The notes under the pieces: generated by a model | What the model saw: the letters and a program-made list of their open reading frames with translations, nothing else | Database searches by the model: none | What the model was told of the DNA's origin: nothing | Source: Comamonadaceae bacterium | GTDB lineage: Bacteria > Pseudomonadota > Gammaproteobacteria > Burkholderiales > Burkholderiaceae_C | Reading direction: 5' to 3' | Assembly (NCBI GenBank): GCA_947460165.1 | Contig: CANHKH010000012.1 | Location: 1-20,898 of the forward strand | DNA length: 20,898 bases | Shown here: positions 7,203 through 14,889 of the stretch, piece after piece | Position numbering within the stretch: position 1 is the first letter of the stretch | Layout of the letters: every line of letters begins with the position of its first letter | Position numbers and translations under genes: made by a program

Positions 7203-8057
7203 TCAGGCCGGGTCGCAGCGCAACTCAATGCGGCGGGTGTGCTCCAGGCAGGGCAGCATCTGCCGGGCCTGCGCCACCTGGGCCAGGTCCACATCGGCCC
7301 AGCACACGCCCGGTGCGTCCTTGCCATTGGCCAGCACTTTCCCCAGCGGATCGATGATCAGCGAATGCCCATGCGTGGCATGGCCTCCTGGATGGGTGCC
7401 GCAGGTGGCCGGCGCGAACACATAGCAACCCGTCTCGATGGCGCGGGCCCGCAGCAGCACCTCCCAGTGCAGTGGACCGGTGGCTGCGGTGAATGCCGAG
7501 GGCACGGCCAGAAAGCAGGCGCCGGCCTCGGCCAGGGCGCGGTAAAGGTAGGCAAAGCGCAGGTCGTAGCAGATCGACAGACCCAGCGCGCCCCAGGGCG
7601 TGCGGGCCAGGACGGCCTGCGATCCTCTCTGGTAGAGCGAGGATTCACGGATCTCCCGGCCCGAGGGCAGGATGGCGTCGAACATGTGGATTTTGTCGTA
7701 GCGGCTGACCACCTCGCCGCTGTCGCTGATCAACAGGCTGCGGTTGGCCATGCGGCCTTCGCCGGCGGGCACGGTCACCGAGCCGAGCAGGATCCACACG
7801 CCTGAGGCGCACGCACGCTCGCGCAGAGCAGCGACCAGCGGGTGCGCATCCTCAGGCACGGCGCCGGCCTGCATGACGCGGCCGCTGGCATGGAGCAGGC
7901 CGGCGTATTCGGGCAGCAGCACCAGCTGCGCGCCTAGCTCAACCGCCTCGTCCACCCGTGACAGGGCCTCCGTGGTGTTGGTCTGCAGGTCCTCGCCCGG
8001 GCTCAGTTGCACACAGGCCACCCGAAAGCGGGAGTCCGGGCCCGGCACCGCGTCCAT
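7203..8057 (-). CDS. Nitrilase-superfamily carbon-nitrogen hydrolase
   Basis: 284 residues with the complete catalytic triad of the superfamily: E50 (LVLLPEYAGL), K122 (SRYDKIHMFD) and C163 (GLSICYDLRF). The YDKIHMFD and CYDLRF pattern resembles the Nit1/Nit2 branch (amidases of deaminated glutathione and omega-amides) more than true nitrilases, so an amide is the more likely substrate. It is the last gene of the central operon; its start A is shared with the stop of the preceding HbpS-like gene (TGATG). Its presence with a CoA-transferase suggests it releases a free carboxylate, with ammonia, that is then activated as a CoA thioester; that order is inference. Confidence 0.88.
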   Translation of the reverse strand: MDAVPGPDSRFRVACVQLSPGEDLQTNTTEALSRVDEAVELGAQLVLLPEYAGLLHASGRVMQAGAVPEDAHPLVAALRERACASGVWILLGSVTVPAGEGRMANRSLLISDSGEVVSRYDKIHMFDAILPSGREIRESSLYQRGSQAVLARTPWGALGLSICYDLRFAYLYRALAEAGACFLAVPSAFTAATGPLHWEVLLRARAIETGCYVFAPATCGTHPGGHATHGHSLIIDPLGKVLANGKDAPGVCWADVDLAQVAQARQMLPCLEHTRRIELRCDPA

Positions 8058-8503
8058 CAGCTCAGGTCGGCCAGCAGGCCGCAGCGTTCAATGGCCTGAA
8101 TGCCGACGGCCTCATCGTTGTCGGCGCTGTCGCCGGTGATGCCCACGGCCCCAAGCAACTCGCCCTCGGGGCTGCGGATCATCACCCCGCCTATGCAGGG
8201 CACGAACTTGCCTGCCGATGCCGCGGGCAAGGCGTCCAGGAAGTGCGGTCGGTTGCGGGCCATGACCTCCTCCATGAAGCGCGTGGAGTGGCCCAGGGCC
8301 ATGCAGCTCCAGGCCTTGCCAAAGGCGATCTCAAAGCGCAGGGTGCTGCTTGCGTCCTCTCGCTGGGCGGCCACCAGGTGGCCGCCGCGGTCGACCACGC
8401 AACAGGTCAGCGGCAGCAGCTGGCGCTCGCGCGCCAGCGCCAAGGCCGTCTGGATGATCTGGTTGGCCTGGGCCAGGGTGATGCCTTGGGTCGATGCGTG
8501 CAT
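8057..8503 (-). CDS. GlcG/HbpS (DUF336) family protein
   Basis: 148 residues from ATG 8503 (MHASTQGITLAQANQII...), preceded by AAAGAAG about six bases upstream. Frames open further upstream to 8641, but that part lies inside the neighbouring gene and is not family-like. Recognisable family segments are VVDRGGHLVAAQRED, the central ALGHSTRFMEEV, and GGVMIRSPEGELLGAVGITGDSADNDEAVG. Members bind haem or corrinoids in Streptomyces HbpS and occur as small subunits or accessories beside glycolate and other catabolic genes; the role is usually unknown. No signal peptide is seen, so it is cytoplasmic here. It sits 25 bases after the propeller gene and overlaps the nitrilase start by one base. Confidence 0.85.
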   Translation of the reverse strand: MHASTQGITLAQANQIIQTALALARERQLLPLTCCVVDRGGHLVAAQREDASSTLRFEIAFGKAWSCMALGHSTRFMEEVMARNRPHFLDALPAASAGKFVPCIGGVMIRSPEGELLGAVGITGDSADNDEAVGIQAIERCGLLADLS

Positions 8504-8528
8504 GGATGCTTCTTTAAGAACAGTGTTG

Positions 8529-9593
8529 TCAACCGCCGGCCAGGGCGTAGGTGCCCAGGCAGCCTTGCGGCAAGGGCAAGGCCTGCCAGCTGCGGCCGCC
8601 GTCGTGGGTGCCGAACACCTGGCCCACTCGGCTGGCGACATGCACCACCTGCGAGTCGCGTGGATCGATGGCCAGGGCCATCAAGGTGCTGCTGGGGCTG
8701 ATGCCGTGGTCAAAGCGGGACCAGCTCTGGCCCAGGTCGGCACTGCGCCAAATCGTGCCCGTCGGGCCACTGGATGAGACATTGAGCGTGGCGTAGAGCA
8801 CCTGGGGATCGTGCGGGCAGGGCCGGATGTCGCGCGCATAGCTGAGCGGCGAGAAGCGGTCAACGCGCAGGTCTTCCCAGTTCAGACCGCCATCGGCGCT
8901 GCGAAAGATGCCCATGCGGCAGGCGGCAAACACATGGTTGGGCGCGGCGGGTGTGCTGCACACCGCGTGCATGTCCAGCATGCCTTCGGCGTCGAACTCG
9001 GTGATGATGTGGCTGCGCAGGCGAGGATCGTCGGCCAGGCGCACCAAGCTGTCGCTGCCGTCCTGCCAGGTCTGGCCGCCGTCGCGGCTGCGCATCGCGC
9101 CGTTGACCTCCATCACCGCGCACAGGGCCTGGGGATCGTGGTGATCGACGGTAATGCGCATGACGCGGTTTCGAAAGCTGCCCATGTCAAGCCGGTTGGG
9201 CAGACACGCGCCGCTCAGCAGCTGCCAGCTCTGACCTGCGTCGTCGCTGCGGTACATGCCCAGGGGTGAGGTGCCGGCCCACAGCGTGTCTGGACGCGTG
9301 GGGTGGACCGTGAGCGACCAGACCTGCACCGGGCCCGGCGCCAGCGGCAGCTGCGTCCAGCTGCTGCCGTGGTCTTGGCTGCGGAACACGCCAAACTGAG
9401 TGCCGATGTAGACCGTGGCCCGGTGCACCGGGTGCACCGTGATGCACATGACGAACACATCGGCCGGCAGGCCGAGGCTCATGCACTGCCAGCGTGCTTG
9501 GCCATGCGCCAAACGAAAGAAACCGTTTTGTGTGCCGGCCAGCCAGCGCGTAACGCCTGCGTAGACATAGCCGGTGTTCAGTTCTTGCGCCAT
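8529..9593 (-). CDS. Asp-box (BNR) beta-propeller protein
   Basis: 354 residues built almost entirely from propeller blades. Six Asp-box motifs (S/T-x-D-x-G-x-x-W) are visible at residues 72-79 SQDHGSSW, 116-123 SDDAGQSW, 169-176 SRDGGQTW, 232-239 SADGGLNW, 284-291 SADLGQSW and 329-336 THDGGRSW. The fold is that of sialidase- and VPS10-like propellers, but the sialidase FRIP motif and arginine triad are not evident, so no glycosidase is claimed. There is no signal peptide, so a cytoplasmic place is likely, unusual for Asp-box proteins. I chose ATG 9593 because AAGGAG stands eight bases before it; ATG 9614, which overlaps the CoA-transferase stop in ATGA, is the alternative. It lies inside a CoA-dependent operon; function unknown. 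Confidence 0.85.
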   Translation of the reverse strand: MAQELNTGYVYAGVTRWLAGTQNGFFRLAHGQARWQCMSLGLPADVFVMCITVHPVHRATVYIGTQFGVFRSQDHGSSWTQLPLAPGPVQVWSLTVHPTRPDTLWAGTSPLGMYRSDDAGQSWQLLSGACLPNRLDMGSFRNRVMRITVDHHDPQALCAVMEVNGAMRSRDGGQTWQDGSDSLVRLADDPRLRSHIITEFDAEGMLDMHAVCSTPAAPNHVFAACRMGIFRSADGGLNWEDLRVDRFSPLSYARDIRPCPHDPQVLYATLNVSSSGPTGTIWRSADLGQSWSRFDHGISPSSTLMALAIDPRDSQVVHVASRVGQVFGTHDGGRSWQALPLPQGCLGTYALAGG

Positions 9594-9610
9594 GCCTGGT
9601 GCTCCTTGAT

Positions 9611-10831
9611 TCATGGACCCGCCACCACCCCGCGGGCCTTGAGGGCCGCGAGTTCTTCGCTGCCCAGGCCCAGCAATTCCTGAAACACCTGAGATGTGTC
9701 GGCCCCGAGGTGCGGCGGAAAGCGCCGGTTGTCAGGCGCGTCCTGACCGCGCATTTTCACCGGGTTGCCGACCACGCGCAGGTGCTCGCCGGACGCATGC
9801 GTCAGGTCGATCACCATGTCTCGGTGCGCGACCTGCGGATCGGCCAGGGCGCGGTCCACGGTGTTGATGGGCGCGGCAGGCACTTCGGCCGCTTCCAGGG
9901 CGACCAGCACCTGCGCGGAGTCGACACGCAAAAAGGCCGCCTCCAGTATCTGGTCGAGGTCCTTGCGATAGCGCAGCCGGCTCGTGCGCTCCTTGAAGCG
10001 CTCGTCGCCGGGCAGCTCCGGGTGACCCAGCACCTCGCACAGGCCCCTCCACATCTTGTCGCTGTTGGCGGCCACGACGACCTCGATGCCGTCGCCGCAC
10101 AGATAAGCGCGGTAGGTGGTGAGCGAGCGGTGGCCCCGGCCTTGCAGGCCGGGCACCTCGCCCGACATCAGGCAGTAGGCGGCCTGGTAGGTCAACATTG
10201 ACATCTGGCAGTCGAGCATGGACACGTCAAAGTGCCGGCCTTCGCCGGTGGCGCTGACATGAGCCATACCCGAGAGGGCCGCGATCACGCCAAACATGCC
10301 TGCGGCCAGGTCGCCCAGTGGAATGCCGGCTCTGACCGGCTTACCGCCTTCTTCGCCGGTCATGCTCATGCCACCCGAGAGCGCTTGCACGATGATGTCG
10401 TAGGCCGCGCGGTCGCGGTAGGGGCCGTCCTGGCCGTAGCCGCTGAGCGAGCACATCACCAAGCGTGGATTGACCTTGCTCAGCGTGTCGTAGTCGATGC
10501 CCAGGCGTTTGAGCACCCCGGGCCTGTAGTTCTCATAAACGATGTCGGCCTTGCGGACCAACTCGAGGAACAGCGCTTGGCCTTCCTTGTCCTTGAGGTT
10601 CAGGACGATGCTTTCCTTGTTGCGGTTGACGCTCAGGTAGTAGGCGCTCTCGCCTTGCAGGAAGTGCGGTGGCGTCGATCGGGTGATGTCGCCCTCGGGC
10701 GCCTCGACCTTGATGACGCGCGCACCCAGGTCGCCCAGGATCTGGGTGCCGTAGGGGCCGGCCAGGAATTGGGTGATGTCAAGCACCGTCAGGTGCGCCA
10801 GCGGTCCGCTGCGGGGGGATGTGTTGTTCAT
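9611..10831 (-). CDS. Class III (CaiB/BaiF) CoA-transferase
   Basis: 406 residues, normal for the formyl-CoA transferase / CaiB family. It opens with LTVLDITQFLAGPYGTQILGDLGARVIKVE (about 14-43), followed by NRNKESIVLNLK, ENYRPGVLKRLGI and GYGQDGPY. The likely catalytic aspartate is D174 in GIPLGDLAAGMFG, matching the aspartate that forms the acyl-anhydride intermediate in formyl-CoA transferase. The enzyme would move CoA from a donor thioester such as succinyl- or acetyl-CoA to a carboxylic acid. Start ATG 10831 overlaps the thiolase stop in ATGA, with GGTGG just upstream. It presumably activates the acid taken up by the operon's Bug receptor; acceptor and donor cannot be read from sequence. 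Confidence 0.9.
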   Translation of the reverse strand: MNNTSPRSGPLAHLTVLDITQFLAGPYGTQILGDLGARVIKVEAPEGDITRSTPPHFLQGESAYYLSVNRNKESIVLNLKDKEGQALFLELVRKADIVYENYRPGVLKRLGIDYDTLSKVNPRLVMCSLSGYGQDGPYRDRAAYDIIVQALSGGMSMTGEEGGKPVRAGIPLGDLAAGMFGVIAALSGMAHVSATGEGRHFDVSMLDCQMSMLTYQAAYCLMSGEVPGLQGRGHRSLTTYRAYLCGDGIEVVVAANSDKMWRGLCEVLGHPELPGDERFKERTSRLRYRKDLDQILEAAFLRVDSAQVLVALEAAEVPAAPINTVDRALADPQVAHRDMVIDLTHASGEHLRVVGNPVKMRGQDAPDNRRFPPHLGADTSQVFQELLGLGSEELAALKARGVVAGP

Positions 10832-11973
10832 GCGGCCACCAAAATGTTGATGGCACAGGAGCCATGATCCAGTCCGGCCACGCCGCCGCCAGTGCAATGC
10901 GTCAGGGCCACGCGCGCGCCCTGCACTTGTCGATCTTGTGCCTGGCCCCGCAGCTGCCAGACGGCTTCGCAGATCTGGGCAATGCCGGTGGCGCCCACCG
11001 GGTGGCCCCGGCACAAGAGGCCCCCGCTGGGGTTGACCACCTGGGAGCCGCCCAGGCTGGTCTTGCCGCTTTCAAGCAAGGCCACGGCAGCGCCCGGCTC
11101 GCACAGGCCCAGGGACTCGTAGTACATGAGTTCTGCACTGGCAAAGGCGTCGTGCAGCTCGATCACGTCCACATCGTTCGGGCCCAGGCCAGCGGCTTGG
11201 TAGGCCAGCCGGGCGGTGCGCTCGGTCAACTCGCTGTGCACCATGTCGCGAAAGCCGGTCTTGTACGCGCCCGACTGCAGCGCGCTGGCGGCCACGCGAA
11301 CCAGGCGCTTGCCAGTCTGGGCGGCACGCGCGCGGGTGGTCACGATGGCTGCTGCTGCACCGTCGCCGGTGGGGCAGCACATCAGCAGGGTCAGCGGGTC
11401 GGCCACCATGCGCGACTGCAGCACCTCCTCCAGCGTCACTTCGTTGCGGTACTGGGCATAGGGATTGAGCTTGCCTGCCGCGTGGGCCTTGACCGCCACC
11501 TGCGCCAGGTGCCGCGGGGTGGCACCGCGCTCGTGCAGGTAGCGCCTGGCCCGCATGGCGTAAAGCGCCGGCATGACCATGCCCAGGTTCGGGTCGAAGT
11601 CGGATTCGACCTGCGGAATGGTGCCGCCGCCCAGGCGCGAGAGCTGGTCAATGCCCAGCACCAGCGCCGTCTCGCAACGACCAGCCGCGATTGCGGTGCA
11701 GGCCTCGCGCAAGGCGGTGGAGCTGCTGGAGCAGGCGTTTTCCACATTGGTGATGGGAATGCCGGTCATCCCCATGTCGCGCAGCACGCGCTGGCCCATG
11801 CTGCGCCCGGTCAGGGCACTGCCACAAAACACCTCGTCCACGGCCGAACGCTCCAGGCCTGCGTCTTCCAGGGCCTTTCGCACGGCTTCCTGGCCGATGG
11901 ACTCGAAGCTGCGGTGTTTCATGCGCGCAAAAGGCGTCATGCCGACACCGGCGATGAAGGATTCGATGCTCAT
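10828..11973 (-). CDS. Thiolase of the SCP-x / lipid-transfer type
   Basis: 381 residues from ATG 11973 (MSIESFIAGVGMTPF). Key residues are the acyl-accepting C81 in NVENACSSSS, H274 in IELHDAFASAEL (HDAF replaces the NEAF of degradative thiolases, typical of the SCP-x branch), H324 in CRGHPVGATG and C360 in THCTGGG. Members cleave or form beta-ketoacyl-CoA, often with bulky or branched acyl groups, and many need a DUF35 partner. Here that partner is the immediately preceding gene, whose stop overlaps this start in ATGA; the CoA-transferase follows with another ATGA overlap. The frame extends to 12057 but that part lies inside the partner gene. Confidence 0.9.
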   Translation of the reverse strand: MSIESFIAGVGMTPFARMKHRSFESIGQEAVRKALEDAGLERSAVDEVFCGSALTGRSMGQRVLRDMGMTGIPITNVENACSSSSTALREACTAIAAGRCETALVLGIDQLSRLGGGTIPQVESDFDPNLGMVMPALYAMRARRYLHERGATPRHLAQVAVKAHAAGKLNPYAQYRNEVTLEEVLQSRMVADPLTLLMCCPTGDGAAAAIVTTRARAAQTGKRLVRVAASALQSGAYKTGFRDMVHSELTERTARLAYQAAGLGPNDVDVIELHDAFASAELMYYESLGLCEPGAAVALLESGKTSLGGSQVVNPSGGLLCRGHPVGATGIAQICEAVWQLRGQAQDRQVQGARVALTHCTGGGVAGLDHGSCAINILVAA

Positions 11974-12407
11974 GCTAGCGCGCCCCTGAATTGGTAGCTC
12001 ACCACCTGTGTGCCGTTGACACGCACGCGCACCGTGCCGGTCGTCACTTCTACCCATTGGTCAGGGGACAGGCTGGCCGCGCTGCCTTGCAGCCTGGCCA
12101 CCACCCGCACGCCGTCTTCCAGGTCGACAAAGCCGATCACGTAGGGCGAGGGAAATTCCTTGGGTCCCGCATGGACCTCGCTGAAGGTGTAGAGCCGGCC
12201 GCGGGGCGCTAGGCGCTGTCGGGTCAGGCCTTCGGTGGCGCCGCAGAGCGAGCACAGCTCGCGCGCCGGAAACGCGCAGGTGCCGCAGGCGCTGCAGCGC
12301 ATGCCCACCAGGTGCAGGTGGCCCTCGTGCTCCTCCCAGGGGCGGTCGGGCGGGAAATATTCAACCGGGGCGGACCCGGGGTCCGCGCTGCGGGGGCTGT
12401 CTTGCAT
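11970..12407 (-). CDS. DUF35 zinc-ribbon / OB-fold acyl-CoA-associated protein
   Basis: 145 residues with the two-part DUF35 plan. A rubredoxin-like zinc ribbon carries C38-x2-C41 and C52-x2-C55 (MRCSACGTC...LCSLCG). An OB fold follows, with GRLYTFSEVHAGP, PYVIGFVDLEDGVRVVARL and a VRVRVNG ending. DUF35 proteins bind CoA or acyl-CoA and form complexes with thiolases, for example the archaeal thiolase/HMG-CoA synthase assembly and BbsA with BbsB in anaerobic toluene breakdown. The stop overlaps the thiolase start in ATGA, supporting a two-protein complex. ATG 12407 lies 39 bases after the MmgE stop with only a weak ribosome site. Confidence 0.88.
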   Translation of the reverse strand: MQDSPRSADPGSAPVEYFPPDRPWEEHEGHLHLVGMRCSACGTCAFPARELCSLCGATEGLTRQRLAPRGRLYTFSEVHAGPKEFPSPYVIGFVDLEDGVRVVARLQGSAASLSPDQWVEVTTGTVRVRVNGTQVVSYQFRGALA

Positions 12408-12446
12408 CAGAGGTCTTTCATGGTGTTGGGTTGGGATCGTGTCGGC

Positions 12447-13826
12447 TCAATGCTGCCAGGCGCGGCCCGCATGTGCGACGAGCTCGGCCACGTCACCGAG
12501 GCCGTCCAGGCCCAGGCAGGCCTGGCGCAGGCGCTCGGTGTCGGCTGGCGCCAGGGCGCTTTCGCATTGGGTCTTGAATTTGTGGAGTACTTCTTCGTGC
12601 GTCATGGGCCGGCCTCTGCTTCCGCGGCAATGCGCAACGTTCAGCGCCAGCACCTGGCCGTCATGCAGGGCCACCTCCAGGCGGGCAGACTCCCGGGCCA
12701 GGCCAGGGTCGGCCGCCAGCGCCACGCGATGGCGAAGCTCGGCGAGCTGCGGGTCCGCCAGCCGCCGCGGTTCGGTCTGGGCCAGGCCGGCCTGCCCGTC
12801 CAGCAGGCTCAGGGCGGCCCAGTGCTGCAGGCTCATGTTGGCCTGCTCGGGCGTGCTCGGATGCGGGTGGTTGCCCAGGCGGGCCGAGGCCGGCGCAAGG
12901 GTCAGGCGCAGCGTTTGAATCTGCGCCGGCCGCACCTCTTGGGCGACCAGCGCCAGACAGGCGTCGATCGCCGGGTGCAGGACGACGCCGCAGGGATAAG
13001 GCTTGCACAGGTTGTCCATCAACTCATAGCGCGTGCCCAGGTCGGCGACCAGGTGGCCCGGATGGGGCTTCATGGAATACATGGCCAGAACCCCTTCCTC
13101 GGCTTCGAGCACATCGGCGGCCGAGCCAAAGCCCTGTTCGGCCAGGAGCGCGGCGCGCAAGCCGGCCTCGGCCGATTGACCGGACATGAGGCTAAAGCAC
13201 ATGCCCTTGGACAGCGCCCGCACCCCAGCGGCGCCGGTCAGCGCAATGCCCACGGCCTGGGCCATGCCGGCGGGGCCCAGCCTGAGCGCCTTGGCCGTGG
13301 CCAGCGCCGCACCGGCCCCGGTGACCACGCCGTTCTGGATCCAGCCCGGCGCATGGACCGCCGGCGGACAGGCCAGGGCCTTGCTCAGACGACAGGCCAG
13401 CTCGACACCCAGGGCATACGCCAGCAAAAATTCGTCGCCGCGCAGGGGGCGCACCTGCGCCAGCGCCAACAGCGCAAACGCCACCGGCCCGCCCGGATGC
13501 ACCAGGGTGTCGGCATGGGTGTCGTCGTAGGAATGGACGGCAGCTGCCATGGCATTGAGCAAGGCGGCTTGGTGCGGCTCCACCCCGCTGGCGTGTCCGA
13601 TCACCGTGGCGCTGCCCGCCCCCGAAACCTGCACCAGTGCGCGCCTGGCCATGCCCATGGCGCTGTGCCGGGCACCGGCGACCGCGCAGCCCATGACGTT
13701 GAGCAGCGTGTCGCAGACATGCTGGCGCACGGCCTTGGGCAGGACCTCGACTGCGTCCAGCCGCTGGGTCAGGCGAAAGGTCAGGCCCTGGACCGGGGCC
13801 GCGGGTTCGGTCATCACCGGGCTCAC
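12447..13826 (-). CDS. MmgE/PrpD family protein (putative dehydratase / decarboxylase)
   Basis: 459 residues. Family features are an all-helical first domain with HSYDDTHADTLVHPGGP at about 98-114 (PrpD and cis-aconitate decarboxylase carry a related D-DTH segment), the following AYALGVELACRLSKA, and the second domain with MKPHPGHLVADLG and KPYPCGVVLHPAIDA (the K-YP-C segment near the PrpD active site). Known members dehydrate 2-methylcitrate or decarboxylate cis-aconitate; most, including those beside Bug receptors, are uncharacterised. The start GTG 13826 overlaps the Bug stop in GTGA, the pattern used throughout this operon; ATG 13814 is an alternative four codons in. It may dehydrate, decarboxylate or isomerise an imported tricarboxylate-like acid. 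Confidence 0.88.
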   Translation of the reverse strand: MSPVMTEPAAPVQGLTFRLTQRLDAVEVLPKAVRQHVCDTLLNVMGCAVAGARHSAMGMARRALVQVSGAGSATVIGHASGVEPHQAALLNAMAAAVHSYDDTHADTLVHPGGPVAFALLALAQVRPLRGDEFLLAYALGVELACRLSKALACPPAVHAPGWIQNGVVTGAGAALATAKALRLGPAGMAQAVGIALTGAAGVRALSKGMCFSLMSGQSAEAGLRAALLAEQGFGSAADVLEAEEGVLAMYSMKPHPGHLVADLGTRYELMDNLCKPYPCGVVLHPAIDACLALVAQEVRPAQIQTLRLTLAPASARLGNHPHPSTPEQANMSLQHWAALSLLDGQAGLAQTEPRRLADPQLAELRHRVALAADPGLARESARLEVALHDGQVLALNVAHCRGSRGRPMTHEEVLHKFKTQCESALAPADTERLRQACLGLDGLGDVAELVAHAGRAWQH

Positions 13827-14794
13827 TCAGGCTTGATGTTGGCCATCTTGGCCAGCCGGCCCATCAGGTTGTATTGCGCCTTGAGCATGGAGGCGAACTG
13901 CTCGCCGGTGCTGCCCACCAACTCGACACCCTCGAAGGACGGGAAGTCGGGCGCGGCAATCACCTTCGCCACTGAAGTCTGCAGGCGGCGCGCCAGGGCC
14001 GCTGGCGTGTTGGCTGGGAAGAACAGGCCGGTCCAGGTGGGCGGGGCCTCAAAACCCGGGAGCACCTGCGTGATGTCGGGCAGGTTGGTCAGACCCATGA
14101 AGCGCTTGCCCTCGACCAGGGCAATCACTCTCACGTTGCCCGAATTAACGGCGGCGACCGCACTGCCCGAAAAGCCCATGGCCACGGGCACCTCGCCGCT
14201 CATCACCGCCTGCATCGATCCTGCGCCGCCCCGGTAGGGCACGTGCACCATGTTGATGCCGGTGACCTGGTGAATCGCCTCGCCAAGAAAGTGGTAAGTG
14301 GTTCCGATGCCCGAGGTCGCATACGAGACCTTGCCCGGGTTGGCCTTGGCATAGGCCAAAAGTTCGCCCAACGAGGTCGCGGGGAAGGACTTGTGAACCA
14401 GAATCAGGCTGGAGGCGTTGTAGACCAGGCTCACCGGCGACAGGTCCTTGAACACGTCCACCGACTGGCCCTTGGTGACATAAGGCCGGATCAGCAGCGG
14501 GCTGGAGGACGCCGCCAGCACGGTGTAGCCGTCGGGGGCCGAGCGCGCCACGGCCTCGGCGGCAATGATGCCGCCCCCGCCAGCGCGGTTGTCGATCACC
14601 ACCTGCTGACCCAGGTCCTTGGACATGCCGCTGGCCAGCGCGCGCAAAAAGGCGTCGCCACCCGTGCCCGCCGGGTACTCGACGATCATGCGAATCGGTT
14701 TGTTCGGGAACTCCTGGCCCCAGGCCTGCGGCGCCGCCAGCGACAACAGGGCTGCGAGCGTGGCCAGCCGACGCGTCAGCTTCAAGGTTTTCAT
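13823..14794 (-). CDS. Bug/TctC-family periplasmic solute receptor, first gene of the central operon
   Basis: 323 residues from ATG 14794, which has AAGGAG six bases upstream and gives a clean signal peptide, MKTLKLTRRLATLAALLSLA, likely cut after WGQ or AWG. Family segments are FPNKPIRMIVEYPAGTGGDAF, VVIDNRAGGGGIIAAE, DGYTVLAASS, MVHVPYRGGAG and the C-terminal lobe with FFPANTPAALARRLQ. The YPAGTGGD ligand loop differs from the FPPGGPTD of the first Bug protein in the window and the AAPGGGTD of the third, suggesting different ligands. Leading the operon, it probably captures the substrate handled by the enzymes downstream; no membrane subunits are encoded here. Confidence 0.9.
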   Translation of the reverse strand: MKTLKLTRRLATLAALLSLAAPQAWGQEFPNKPIRMIVEYPAGTGGDAFLRALASGMSKDLGQQVVIDNRAGGGGIIAAEAVARSAPDGYTVLAASSSPLLIRPYVTKGQSVDVFKDLSPVSLVYNASSLILVHKSFPATSLGELLAYAKANPGKVSYATSGIGTTYHFLGEAIHQVTGINMVHVPYRGGAGSMQAVMSGEVPVAMGFSGSAVAAVNSGNVRVIALVEGKRFMGLTNLPDITQVLPGFEAPPTWTGLFFPANTPAALARRLQTSVAKVIAAPDFPSFEGVELVGSTGEQFASMLKAQYNLMGRLAKMANIKPE

Positions 14795-14831
14795 GACGTC
14801 TCCTTTTGGGTGGGATGGTTTTTTGTGCGCT

Positions 14832-14852
14832 ATACGCACGATGTGTGCGTAT
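14832..14852. promoter_or_regulatory. Operator-like palindrome ATACGCAC-N5-GTGCGTAT
   Basis: Perfect eight-base arms around GATGT. A second, overlapping inverted repeat, GTGCG-N5-CGCAC, occupies 14825-14839, so three related half-sites stand side by side. The palindrome covers roughly +1 to +21 of the promoter predicted at 14860-14889, where a bound repressor would block transcription. The adjacent IclR-family gene is the obvious candidate ligand protein; the pairing is inferred. Confidence 0.6.
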
Positions 14853-14859
14853 CACGAAC

Positions 14860-14889
14860 ATTATGAAACCAGGCTCAAACGCAGGTCAA
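14860..14889 (-). promoter_or_regulatory. Sigma70-type promoter of the central operon
   Basis: On the minus strand TTGACC (14889-14884, 5/6 to TTGACA) is followed after 18 bases by CATAAT (14865-14860, 5/6 to TATAAT). The predicted start near 14853 leaves a 5' leader of about 60 bases before the Bug ATG at 14794. It is the best promoter match I found in the window. Confidence 0.6.

Noticed and set aside
7191..7204. Small hairpin GACGG-CCGC-CCGTC between convergent SDR and nitrilase genes as terminator
   Set aside because: Only five base pairs and no T-tract; easily chance at this GC content.
10819..11997. Plus-strand open frame of 392 codons opposite the thiolase
   Set aside because: Shadow of the thiolase gene; histidine- and glycine-rich with no recognisable domain.
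12312..14237. Plus-strand open frame of 641 codons opposite the MmgE and Bug genes
   Set aside because: It is the antisense of well-supported genes in GC-rich DNA, with His/Gln/Arg-rich translation and no family resemblance.
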